In this document: positions 1-11,033 of the stretch, in pieces
How positions within the stretch are numbered: the first letter of the stretch is position 1
Layout: every line of letters starts with the position of its first letter
DNA from: Arabidopsis thaliana
Taxonomy: Eukaryota; Streptophyta; Magnoliopsida; Brassicales; Brassicaceae
Direction of reading: 5' to 3'
Length of the DNA stretch: 64,000 bases
Assembly (NCBI RefSeq): GCF_000001735.4
Contig: NC_003070.9
Coordinates: forward strand, 2,604,001-2,668,000
Notes under the pieces: model-generated
What the model saw: only the letters and a program-made list of their open reading frames with translations
Databases searched by the model: none
What the model was told of the DNA's origin: nothing
Translations under genes and position numbers: made by a program

Positions 1-2892
1 AGCATTTCGTGTCCTGAAACAGTTGATTCATAGTTGCTTGACTGATGTGCGTAAATCTAAAAATATATATGCTGATTCCATTTTGCAACGTTTGTCTTGG
101 TGGCTCTGCAGGTATGATTATGTCTTGTAACATATTCATTTTATTCTTGACTCATAAAATACCAATCTATAATTTCATATTGTAGCCCTTCCTCGAAGCT
201 CCATGATCCAGCTCTTCATCTCATGCTTCACAAGGTAGATCATATTTAATGCTTTTTGCTCTTTTTTTATCAGGTCTAAATGAGTAAGTGTGGATAAATC
301 AGCAAACTTTATATTAATTCCTCCTTGCTTTTCTGTCTGAATCTTTCCCAATCAATTCATTTATGGGATCTGTAGCTTACAGATTATATCTCCTTGCCGG
401 ATTATACCTGTCATAATATATATAATTCCCAAGGCACCTTCAGATCTTGAGATTTGCCAGTTACACTCAGTTTTTATTTGCCTTAAGAATTCTAAACCAA
501 TTTGACTTCCTACATTTTTCGTCTATTTGCAGGTCATGCAAAAGGTGTTTGCACTGCTATTGACTGATTTGCGGAGATTAGGTGCTATAATAATATATGC
601 AGACTTCTCAAAGGTCATTATCGACACAGTGAAATTTGATCTATCTGCAGCTAAGGCTTATTGTGAAAGCTTGCTATCAACGGTGCGGAATAGGTTGGTT
701 TCTTCCTTGCTCGATATACATGTCTATGACCTTAAGTCTCATGGACTGCACTCATTTTCCTGCCATGATTTTTGTGCTTCGCCTCTGACAGTGATATCTT
801 TGAGTGGATATTGCTCGAGCCGGTTCACTACTGGCACTCATTACTTTTCATGGACCAGGTTGGAATTCTTTTTTCTTATACTTTCCTTTTGTATTTTTAA
901 TCTCTGATTGTTAAACCTGGCAAAACTTGTTGTAAATTGTAAAATTCCAACTCCTCAACGAGAGAGAAAATGAAAAAGTGACAATGCATGCTATTCCAGT
1001 AAAACCAGAATGGGCCAAGGAATTATAACTGATGAGTAGAACCCTTTCACCTTGATGGTTAATAAAATTATAGAACCAATTTACCATCATTAGTTTTTGT
1101 TTAATCAGGTTTCTTGATCTTGCCTTTTCTCATATTTTTCCTTCCCATTGAGGTATCTCTTTTCTTCTACATTTTAGTATAACTACGCTGGTATCCGAGC
1201 CGATGATGAAATTTCACTTGACGAAGTGACTATTGAACCAAAGTGGAGTGTTGCACGACATTTACCTGAGTATATTGAGGTTTGGAGACAGAACCCTCAC
1301 TCAAACCAATGTTCATTTAGTGAAAACAAAAAACATGTGGCAACACATGGACCATTTTTCTTGGACACTGACGCATTTCATCTATCTTGGCAGAGGGATT
1401 TCATTATAATCATTGCCAAGTTTATATTTGACCCCTGGAAATTTGCGATAGAAAATAAAAAGGGCAGTTCAGAGAGTTTAGAGGCACAGATGATAGAATA
1501 TCTAAGAGAACAGGTAGCATATTAAAGCCAATTCGCTTGATCTACTTTTCATCAATCAAAAGATTGTCTCCTCATTTCTTTTTTGTTTTCTTTTATGCAG
1601 ATTGGATCAACCTTCATAAATATGCTTGTCAAAAAGGTTGATGATATCATGTCACACATGAAGGAGATAAATGTTTCAGATGCATCTCGGGTTTCTGGTC
1701 AAGCTCCCAAAGGAGATTACTCGTTGGAATTTATACAGGTTATCTCTGCTGTTCTGGCTCTTGACCAAAACGTCCAGCAAGATGTTCTGGTAATTACTCC
1801 CATTCTTTTTCATTTTAACATATGGCGTATTCACAAGTCTTCTGAATAGATTAATCTTGAATATGAAAAGTCCACTGAAGCGTTGTTTATCTTTACAGTT
1901 AAAAACCCTCTTTATAACTGATTTCATTCACAAATCCAATCTTATCTCTGGAAATGTGGTTCTTGAAACCATGTTTACCAATAGAGCTGGATTTTTTTTT
2001 GAATGGGTTTTAACGATAGTCTTCTCAATTTTTGTCCTCTAGACCTACAATCTTGCTGATTTAATCTCTTTTCTATAGGTAATGAGAAAGAGTCTGTTGA
2101 AGTACATTAAAGTAAAAGAGTGTGCTGCTGAAGCCGAATTTCTTGATCCTGGGCCATCCTTCATCTTACCTAATGTAGCTTGCAGGTATTATTTGACCAA
2201 AACAAATGCTCGTGATTTAAATAAGCATTCTTGTGATTGGCTACGTCTAGTAATAGAGAAATTGTTTTCCGAAATCGAGTTGTCTTTTGGCCACAAACAT
2301 AAATCCCTGCGAATCCCCTCCTTTAGAGACATCCTGGTTCACCCTTGTGGTGATCATCACATCAAATCTACACAGCAATATCAAACTTGCAACACTAAAG
2401 AAAAGAAAACTTAGACCCCTAAATCCTAGACAATAAATACTTGACTTTTTTGCAGTAGTAAGCAGTAAGACAGCTGGAAATGTATACACTGAGTTTTGAT
2501 TGTACTGTTTTTCTTGTTGCAGCAACTGTGATGCCTACAGAGACCTAGATATATGCAGAGACCCAGCACTGTTAACAGAGAAAGAATGGTCATGTGCGGA
2601 TACACAATGTGGGAAGATATATGACAGAGAGCAGATGGAGAGTAGCCTTCTAGAGATGGTGAGACAGAGAGAAAGAATGTACCATATGCAGGATGTAGTG
2701 TGCATTAGGTGCAATCAGGTGAAAGCGGCTCATTTGACAGAGCAGTGTGAGTGTTCTGGTTCCTTTAGATGCAAGGAGAGTGGGTCAGAGTTCAGCAAGA
2801 GGATGGAGATATTCATGGATATAGCAAAGCGCCAGAAGTTTAGACTGTTAGAAGAATACATCTCTTGGATCATATATGGCCCTAGCTATTAA
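1..2892 (+). CDS. POL2A: DNA polymerase epsilon catalytic subunit A, C-terminal part (5' end outside window)
   Basis: This is the 3' portion of the leading-strand replicative polymerase of the nucleus. I join exons 1-111 (partial), 186-234, 533-693, 792-858, 1178-1513, 1601-1789, 2079-2185 and 2523-2892; all junctions are GT-AG and keep frame, giving about 475 residues. The polymerase and exonuclease domains lie upstream of the window. What is visible is the inactivated second polymerase/exonuclease half typical of Pol2, including the stretch DIFEWILLEPVHYWHSLLF, and then the C-terminal cysteine region: a first cluster CSNC ... CADTQC and a second cluster CIRC ... CEC. In the Pol2 family these bind metal and dock the B subunit. 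The end at TAA 2890 gives a C-terminus GPSY. The A rather than B paralogue is inferred from the neighbouring gene order (At1g08260, TILTED1). The gene converges on the VPS4-like fragment only 64 bp downstream. Confidence 0.93.
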
Positions 2893-2956
2893 CAAAACAA
2901 TAGAGAAAGACATCGTTTATAGGTTAATTGATTTGTGCATAGGTTTACAACCTTTT

Positions 2957-3432
2957 TCAAGCTCTCAAATATTTACCGGTGAAGAACTGTGGAAAATTCA
3001 CAGGCAAAATCACAGCTTCCTTTAAAGCTTGTTTGGCACTTTCAAGCCCAGCAACAACTGTCCACTTAACGTTAGGCTTTTCCCTTATAATAGCAGAGTT
3101 TAACCCAGCTCGAAGCTTTGATTCTTCTCCATCTCCTCCGTCTTTGGGCTTAGTCTTAGGCTTCGTAGCAACCGCTGCGTCGCCATTCGATCCTTTCCCC
3201 GATCCAACTTCAACTAATACCGCACGAATTTCCTCAGCACGACGGAGATACTCGTAGAACTTGTCGGTGATGGCATCTCTGATCCTAGGGTTCTTCTCAT
3301 ATTTGAGATAGATTTTGAAGTATTCAAGCGCGTTCATGTACAAAGGAAAAGCTTTGTTGTAGTTACCAGCATTGTCCTCTTTACCGCTTGTCTAACGTAC
3401 TCGATCGCTTGTTCTTTGAAATTACTGTACAT
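2957..3432 (-). pseudogene. Truncated, frameshifted VPS4/SKD1 AAA-ATPase fragment (MIT domain and linker only)
   Basis: Read on the minus strand from ATG at 3432, the first 17 or so codons match the start of plant SKD1/VPS4 (MYSNFKEQAIEYVRQAV). Near 3380-3384 one base appears to be missing, so the ATG frame stops after about 32 codons. The SKD1-like reading continues in another frame from 3343 to the stop at 2957: the rest of the MIT domain, the charged linker rich in KPKTKPKD, and the start of the AAA module through NFPQFFTGK. It stops just before the Walker A motif, so no ATPase core is present. The break falls at an ACCG|GTAAAT sequence that looks like a splice donor, so the copy may be the first exon of an SKD1 gene plus a few intron bases. 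MIT domains bind ESCRT-III tails, but whether any protein is made is uncertain. The TAIR locus At1g08270 probably corresponds. Confidence 0.75.
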
Positions 3433-4407
3433 ATTTTTTTTAGGGTTTATAGAAATAAATTCCTTCAATCATAAAATTGAATAATTTATCGAAAAAAATC
3501 AGATGATTAAAGAAACCCTAGGAGAAGCGTGGTTGATCCATGATCAGAAATTTAAGGGAAAGCAGAGAGTTTTGAAGTCGGTGAGGCTAACAGAGAGAAA
3601 GGAAAATTTTGATTTTTTTTTGACGTTTGAAAATAGAAACAACAGAGTGTTTGTGTGTAGAACACAAAGACGTCCAGGCGTCTGAGTTTCTAACTGTTTT
3701 GATGAATGACAAGGAGAATACTCGCTGGTTTTAATACCGGACCAAAAATGGGTTTAAAAGGTTCATTTAATGGGCTTAAATTTTGTGTGTCCAACGACTC
3801 CAATAGGGTTAGGCAAAAGACGCAGACATAGAACCTAATTGACAAGTCTCTCTACGTACGGCTAGAGAGAGTAATACCCGAACCAGATAATGGTTTCCCA
3901 AAATAACCTCTTTGTATATGATTTATGAACCCACTCTTTCTTCTTTAATCTTTCTTTCTATAGCGCAATTAAGATCATGGCTTGCACCTCCAGAAAAAGA
4001 AAGAGAGAGAGAGAAGTAAAGAATGATTAGTTTATTGAATTGGATCTTTCGTCTTTCTTCAGATCTCCTCCATTTAAGGACCTCCCCATATCTCTCTCAC
4101 TCACCACCTTCCTTTAACTTCATTTGAAAACTTTCTTTCCCTAACCAAGAAACCAACAATGTCAATGTCGTCTCCTTCTTTTTGACTTCAATTTTACATT
4201 TTTTTATGTTTTAACTTCCTTGCTAATTTAGAATCATGAGTTTTCTAAAGCTCCTGTGAAGATTTTGAATACAGATTTCTCAAAGTTCTCTCCTTTACCA
4301 TTAGACCCGTTAATGGATCCGACTTCAAAATCCGACCCGCGCCGTCAATTATTGGGGGTTTAAAAGCTTCCGACTTTCTTTCTTTCTCATCTATCACGGC
4401 GGCGTCG
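3433..4407. other. Intergenic region upstream of GALT29A
   Basis: There is no convincing gene in this 975 bp. It serves as promoter and leader for the sialyltransferase-like gene and as upstream DNA of the VPS4-like fragment. The last ~450 bp before the ATG at 4408 are rich in CT and TTC runs typical of Arabidopsis 5' leaders. A short open frame at 3503-3685 has no recognisable homology and I do not call it. Confidence 0.6.
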
Positions 4408-5604
4408 ATGAAACGATCCGTTAGACCTCTCTTCAGTGCTCTTCTCTTCGCCTTCTTCGCCGCTACACTCATCTGCAGAGTGGCGATTCGTCGGAGCAGC
4501 TTCTCCTTCGCTTCCGCCATCGCTGAGCTTGGTTCCTCCGGTCTCATGACTGAAGATATTGTATTCAACGAGACATTGCTCGAGTTCGCCGCCATTGATC
4601 CCGGAGAACCTAACTTCAAACAGGAAGTCGATTTGATTTCCGATTACGACCACACTCGGAGAAGCCACCGTCGACATTTCAGCTCCATGTCAATAAGACC
4701 AAGCGAGCAACAACGCCGTGTGAGTAGAGACATTGCTTCCTCCTCCAAGTTTCCGGTAACGCTTCGTTCTTCTCAGGCTTATCGTTACTGGTCAGAGTTC
4801 AAAAGAAATTTACGGCTTTGGGCTCGTAGAAGAGCTTATGAACCTAATATCATGTTAGATTTGATCAGATTAGTTAAGAATCCGATTGATGTTCACAATG
4901 GTGTTGTTTCGATTTCGAGTGAAAGATACTTATCTTGTGCAGTGGTTGGGAATAGTGGTACATTGCTAAATAGTCAATACGGAGATCTCATTGATAAGCA
5001 TGAGATTGTGATTCGGTTGAACAATGCGAAAACAGAGAGGTTTGAGAAGAAGGTTGGATCGAAAACAAATATATCTTTCATAAATAGTAACATTTTGCAT
5101 CAATGTGGGAGAAGGGAGAGTTGCTATTGTCATCCTTATGGTGAAACAGTGCCTATTGTGATGTACATTTGCCAACCGATTCATGTTTTGGATTACACTT
5201 TGTGTAAACCATCTCATCGAGCTCCTCTGCTTATCACGGATCCGAGGTTCGATGTCATGTGTGCTAGAATCGTGAAGTATTACTCGGTGAAGAAGTTCTT
5301 GGAAGAGAAGAAAGCGAAAGGGTTTGTCGATTGGAGTAAAGATCATGAAGGCTCGTTGTTTCACTATTCGTCGGGTATGCAGGCTGTGATGCTTGCAGTG
5401 GGGATTTGTGAGAAAGTTAGTGTCTTCGGGTTTGGGAAGTTGAATTCAACCAAGCACCATTACCATACTAATCAGAAAGCAGAGCTGAAGCTTCATGACT
5501 ATGAAGCAGAGTATAGATTGTATCGAGACCTGGAAAACAGTCCCAGGGCCATTCCATTCTTACCAAAAGAATTCAAGATCCCTTTGGTACAAGTTTACCA
5601 TTGA
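4408..5604 (+). CDS. GALT29A: GT29 sialyltransferase-like Golgi glycosyltransferase (arabinogalactan beta-1,6-galactosyltransferase)
   Basis: This is an intronless 398-residue type II membrane protein. A short cytosolic tail is followed by one hydrophobic anchor at about residues 7-26, then a basic stem and the catalytic part. The GT29 sialylmotifs are visible: motif L around 174-222 (CAVVGNSGTLLNSQYGD, then VIRLNNA), motif S around 319-344 (YSSGMQAVMLAVGICEKVSVFGFG), motif III at about 350-355 (HHYHTN) and motif VS around 362-375 (LHDYEAEYRLYRDL). Plants are not known to make sialic acid. The Arabidopsis member at this position (At1g08280, from memory) was described as GALT29A, which elongates and branches beta-1,6-galactan side chains of arabinogalactan proteins in the Golgi together with GT31 enzymes. 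The start is the first ATG of the frame and gives the expected signal-anchor. Confidence 0.92.
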   Translation: MKRSVRPLFSALLFAFFAATLICRVAIRRSSFSFASAIAELGSSGLMTEDIVFNETLLEFAAIDPGEPNFKQEVDLISDYDHTRRSHRRHFSSMSIRPSEQQRRVSRDIASSSKFPVTLRSSQAYRYWSEFKRNLRLWARRRAYEPNIMLDLIRLVKNPIDVHNGVVSISSERYLSCAVVGNSGTLLNSQYGDLIDKHEIVIRLNNAKTERFEKKVGSKTNISFINSNILHQCGRRESCYCHPYGETVPIVMYICQPIHVLDYTLCKPSHRAPLLITDPRFDVMCARIVKYYSVKKFLEEKKAKGFVDWSKDHEGSLFHYSSGMQAVMLAVGICEKVSVFGFGKLNSTKHHYHTNQKAELKLHDYEAEYRLYRDLENSPRAIPFLPKEFKIPLVQVYH

Positions 5605-6679
5605 ATATACATATATACCATCAAGAGTTTTGTCATGTAGTTATTGTTGTTCAAGCGAAGAAGCTTGTTGGCAAGAGTGTCGTTTTGTCCAAGTCCCAAA
5701 GATTTTGCTTCAGATTGGGCAGTGAAGATGCAACACTTTCCCAATGGTAAGAGTACTCTTTACAATTTTTAGATTTGTGTTGTCACACATATTGAAATAT
5801 ATATATGGTATATTTGGACGATATTCTCACATCAATATAAACCAAAATCATTCAGATTGACGTGTCGATCGAAAAAGTTAATCCCACACGCAAGTTTAAT
5901 ACGTTTGAGTAGTACGTTTATTCATGCAAAACACAAAAGCGTGAATCCTTGTAACAACAAGAAGATCGAAAGCTATTATATGTAATGAAAAGAGAGACAA
6001 TATAATAGGAAGAGTCTTTAATTGAGGATTATCGTACAATAATGAAGTGAAGCACACCAATTTTCTCTTCTAATACAAATACATGAGAGAAACAGAAAAT
6101 TCACGTGCTTCACAAAATTTTAAAGAGAGAAACCATCTTTATTAAGAAGAAAACCCTAATTAAGATTGAAATCATACTTACTACTAATCACTAAGATAAA
6201 TAGGGGTTTACTCGAGCCACAAAATGCTCTCCGACAAATACATCCCTCGGACAAAGAGAAGTTTTTGTTAGTGAGCATAATTAAACCTCCTTTTTTTCTT
6301 AAGGTTACTTATTTAGTAGCAAAAATCCCCTACCAAACCAAGAACCCTAATATCACATGCATATTACGTAACACACAAATACTCAAATCTATGTCTCAAA
6401 CTAAAGCAAAATAAAATAAAAACAGACAGATGACACCGGGTTTCATGTAGACTTAATCGTAACCGTATCCAAAGGAAAAAGATCTAAATTTTAAAATGTT
6501 GCTTCATTTTATGTGGTAACTTTATATATTTTGATTTCGAGTCTAACAAAGAATTTCTACCTTTTCAAGATAGAAATTCTTTGGTAGACTTGAGATGTTT
6601 TGTGGCGCACAGTTTGAAGCAACATTAGAAAATTAGGATCTTACCTTCCACAGTCTCCCCGGTGTATCTAACAACATTC
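5605..6679. other. Intergenic region between GALT29A and WIP3 3' ends
   Basis: This is the convergent intergenic space of about 1.1 kb. It holds the GALT29A 3' UTR, AT-rich filler, and at 6495-6626 the long foldback described separately. A frame at 6166-6414 shows no homology and runs through low-complexity A-rich DNA, so it is not called. Confidence 0.6.
6495..6626. repeat. Long imperfect foldback (hairpin) downstream of WIP3
   Basis: Two nested inverted repeats share one axis. The inner arms, 6540-6559 and 6571-6590, pair at 19 of 20 positions around an 11-nt loop, and partial pairing continues outward to about 6528 and 6602. The outer arms, 6495-6506 and 6615-6626, are a perfect 12-bp inverted repeat. 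On the minus strand it lies 54-185 bp beyond the WIP3 stop codon. Its size and partial mismatching fit either a small MITE-like insertion or a plant microRNA-type precursor; sequence alone cannot decide. Confidence 0.8.
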
Positions 6680-9180
6680 TCACTCTGTGGTGACGCATTC
6701 TGTATCCTCCTCAAAACCGTCAAACAAAAGAGACGGGTGAGGAGAATGTCCACTGCCAAAGGACCTAATGTGGTCCTTGAGAGACCTCTTATGCTTGAAA
6801 TCTGATCCACATGTACAATACCAAAGCTTTCCGCAGTTTTTCTCATGGGTCCTCCAGTCGCCTTTCACAGCCAAGGCTTTGCCACATTTTCCGCAAGAAA
6901 AGGGCTTGGAGCCATGCTTACGTTTGTAATGTGTCTGAAGTGTACGGAAATCTTTCAGGGGCTTGGACCGCGGATGGTTGATGTTGTTCTTGCATCCCTC
7001 GGCACAGCAATAGCATGGCAGCCGCAGGATGGCTGCCGGTTGGATTGTGCCTTTCAACGAGTCAGCCCCTTTTCTGAACTCAGATCCATGTCCCCACATA
7101 TGCATCTGTGTTTTGCATATATAAATTCATTAGACCATAAGAACTCTATTTTATTTTGAATATTATCAATTTAACATATTGATATTGTATGGTACCTAAT
7201 AGACAATTATATATGATCTGTAGGACAGAAATTTCTTGTCCCATTATGTTTCTAAATAGTACTCGAATGCTTGTTCTAGTCAAGACTCAGGAGTGCATTT
7301 GCATTTAGGAGACTTATCAATAATACACAAATGTATAAAATTGTGCATATATTTATCACTGTAGGAATAGGGAATGGAATGGATATAAAAGGACTTGACG
7401 AAACTCTTGACCACGTATATGGTAATCACAATTTCAATAAGAAACCATATATGATGTAAGAAAAATGTGTTTTCTACTTAATTAACAAGTGGTATTGGGA
7501 TAATGATTTTAATTTCGAACTAAAGTTGGGACGAAAGAAAATTTATAGTAAATGGTAAAGGAGAGAATCCTATGTAAAATATATAAACTTAGAAACCAAT
7601 GATACTTAATTAGAAGGCTTTTTAATTACTAAGATCTTCATTAGGTTAAGTAATCGATTGCATATATTCAGTAAAAGTAGTATGATCATTGCTTTTTAAA
7701 TTTTCTCCCCCTTTTTGGGTTTTTGCTGAATTATACTTTACCAAATCCCACTCCGTGATTATTCTTTTGCTTTTTGGCTTTTCAACCAAAAGGCAAGGCA
7801 AACAATGAAAAAAAGTCAAAAAGTTTTTCGAAGATTTCTCAACTAATCCAGAAGTTATATACCCATTCATCCTTCTCTTAATTTATCTATTGCGAATGAT
7901 ACACCAACCGCAATTAATTATCGTAATAACTAAGTCATCAATGTTCAACATCTTTAAATGACAAAAACTAATTTCCTTCCAACATTATGCATGTATGTAT
8001 ATATACGATAATATATTTTGTAGAATGTAAGATCATCATATACATATGCAGCAAAATTCTCACAAAAAGAAGTGTATGATCAATAGAAGGAATTAATTTA
8101 CATGGTAATGTATGATCATACAATTATATAAACAATTATTTAACTGTTTTTAAACATTTATACACAAAGTACAATACATTACGGAATACATAATAATAAT
8201 ATACTTCTTTTTGTTTAAAATATGTTGTTAATTATTTTGTTATTAATGTGTTGTTGAATAATTAAGATATATATAAAGTTTTGTTTGCTGCGATATGATA
8301 AGTTTCCCTTTGAGGGGAAAATGTTATTCTTCAAAAACAAAATGAATTTATCGACCGTTTTTTGTTTTTTGCTAGCTTATATGGGAAAATAAGTAAATAA
8401 CCATAAATGAATTAATACCCTATGATAATGGCAAAGGTAAAGTTGATATAGTGCTAATGTTTCTTTTTCTTGGTAAATAATACATTGACATATAGTAAGA
8501 ATGGTTAACACATAATGCAAGATTTGTAGCTGATATGTAGATTATCTAACAAATCATATAGGAAAAAGATGATATTTAGAGAGAAGACGTACCTGCATGT
8601 TATTGTACCTATTGAATGTTTTGCTGCAAATAGAGCAAGCAAATTGCATTGGACCGACATGAATCTGAGCCGGACTTGGTATCCAAAACCTCTTCCCACA
8701 TACTTCCACATCAGAATCAATTATCTCCTCATCAAACTTCATCTTCCTCCTCTTCTTCATCATCACCACACCATCTTCTATTATCTCTCTCTTGATGGGT
8801 TTCTTCTGATGATCGAAAGTTATATCAGAGCCATCCTCCGAGCTACCACGGTGGTATTTAGGAAATCCGATTTGGAGGGTAACCACATCATCCTTATTCT
8901 CTTCTTTGATATCCGAGGCTTGACTATTATTTTCCATGAGCTTGTTTAGAAGAGGCAAGCATTGAATAGACGTGTTGAGTGGTTCTTGTGGTTGGTACAA
9001 GAATAGAGATCGTTCCAACATGTTCATCTGACTCTGGTGGTGATTTGATCTTGATATAGCATCTCTTGTCTTCCCACGATATAACACAGATTTAGAAGAA
9101 GTAGTAGAAGATTGAGGTTTAAGCCATTCAATAAAGCTTGGGGATTCGAAACTTAAGCCTTTCGTCTCATAAGAATTCAT
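6680..9180 (-). CDS. WIP3: WIP-domain C2H2 zinc-finger transcription factor
   Basis: Two coding exons, 9180-8593 and 7105-6680, are separated by an intron of about 1.49 kb and encode 337 residues. The N-terminal half is low-complexity and acidic or serine-rich. Near residue 170 comes the family signature [21 protein letters not shown], which contains the W-I-P triplet that names the family. It is followed by the first finger (CSIC ... H), split by the intron between NNMQ and MHMWGHG, and then three further C2H2/C2HC fingers ([39 protein letters not shown]). WIP proteins are nuclear regulators of organ patterning (relatives include TT1 and NTT). I start at MNSYETKG. An in-frame ATG at 9237 would add 19 residues, but they come entirely from a GA-microsatellite leader. 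The gene symbol rests on gene order plus family. Confidence 0.9.
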
Positions 9181-11033
9181 CTCTCGCTTTCTCTCCTCTC
9201 TTTCACTCTCCCTCTCTCTCTCTCTCTCTACCTCCACACGAAGAAGGGTAAGACTAGTAGTATGAAAAGTTTATATATTAATATCAACCTACCTGGTGTG
9301 TATCGTAGCCGTTCGTCAAAATAGGTTCTCTCTTTATTTTTCTCCAATACAAAATCTTCTTCTTTAAAGTTTTGTTTTCTTTTCCTCCTACCCCCCAAAA
9401 CGTATAGTGCAGAAATGTCGCACGTGTCTGTCTACGCGTTTACATCAAGAGGAAAAGAGTGAAATTTTCTTCACAAAAATGTGGTGGGTCTTACTTCACA
9501 TAGTGAAAAGGAAACGCACAAGCGCAAGGCTTTTCAATGAAAGAGAATCCTAAGAATCATAGTCTTTTTTTTTTTCTTCTTTACCCTCATTTCCTTTCCC
9601 ATTATTAAAATTTTGTAACATCTTAAACCAACAAATACGATATCCTTTCATCATATTATAGTCATGATTGTCATTTAAGTGCATATAGACCGGCGAAGAC
9701 AAAATTCATCATTACATATCAAAACAACAATTCCAACATCATTTTAGCCGTCTTTTTAGGGACAAATGATAAAAAAAGGTAAATTGTTATAAAATCACGC
9801 GTTCACTTTTATTGACGTTGGATGATCCAAGTAGCAGATTACACGATATTGATGATACATACACTGTTTTTCATACGCAAGACTTTTCTAGCTAGTACTC
9901 TAATCCATGATTTGCACTTTATTTAAAGATATATGAAAATATTTATTAGCTTTGGAAATGAGTTCACTGATATTCTTTGATGCATGATTGGGTTCACGGG
10001 TCTATAGTTGATATGGCAGCCCACACACGTATATGTTTGCAAATGGTACTATAGAAAACTGAATCCAAAAAGTGTGAAACTACTTTGGTTGTATTTCATT
10101 CCCGTTTTAAATCTGTCGAAGCTATATTCATTCAGAAGTAATAAAGCTTAACATTAATCCAAAAAGCAGTCGCATTAGACATTCCCATCCTCACGGTAGC
10201 GTTAGAAAGACTGGAATGGAGCACAACAAGCAGATGAGATGACCTACACGAAGGAGTACGTTGACCCAAAAACTGTAATGAATTTACGTTAATTTTTGTG
10301 TTATAGACGAGGTTTTAGGACGTTGTAAGATTTTGAATACAAAGAGGTAGTGGAGTTTTGACCCATTAAGCACAAGATTTTTCTTAGAAAACAAAAAGGT
10401 TACCGCAAGTAAGTCAATACCTGAAGAATAAAATACTTGAAAGAAAAACCTAAGAAGAGTGAGTATTCATTTTAAGACGAAAATAGAAGCTGATTCAATG
10501 TATGTGTCATGTTGTGGTGGACCCTAAAACAATATTAACCGCGCAAAATTTCCGAATGGTAGTATAGCTAACCGTTGAACCGTATGCTACTATGCTTTCA
10601 TTCACTAAAGAATTATGGTTTACGTCCCATGCGGTTCAAACACGGTATATACATATCTGGTCATATTTTGTGAAACCGGGTTTGAACAACTCACCAATAC
10701 AATAGTACTACAATTCAAATTAAATTTTTCTTTTTGTAATTAAACTTCATTTTGGTATAATTAAAGAAAAAAAATGTTTCCTTTTGTTGACCGATACAAT
10801 GACTGTATATTCAAAAAATTACTTTTAGACATCCAAATTATATTTTCATCTATCAATTACAATATTATGAAAATTATATATTTACAGATGCTAAATCAAA
10901 AACGGTACGTTTCACCTTAAACCCTAACCCTCCGAATGAGCTAGAGAGACACCAGCCCTTCTATTAAAAGTTAAAACCCTTCCCTCTTTACTTCTCCGAT
11001 AGCTTTTTATTTTCCTCGTTTTTGCGCCGACCA
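9181..11033. other. Intergenic region, divergent promoters of WIP3 and NVL
   Basis: These 1.85 kb separate the WIP3 start (-) from the NVL start (+). A CT/GA dinucleotide tract at about 9210-9229 lies in the WIP3 leader. A telo-box type motif (AAACCCTAACCC) at about 10919-10930 lies roughly 105 bp before the NVL ATG, probably in its core promoter or leader. I see no gene; the longer open frames here lack any codon structure. Confidence 0.6.

Noticed and set aside
4966..5364. 132-codon minus-strand frame inside GALT29A
   Set aside because: Antisense shadow of a well-supported sialyltransferase-like coding region; no family resemblance.
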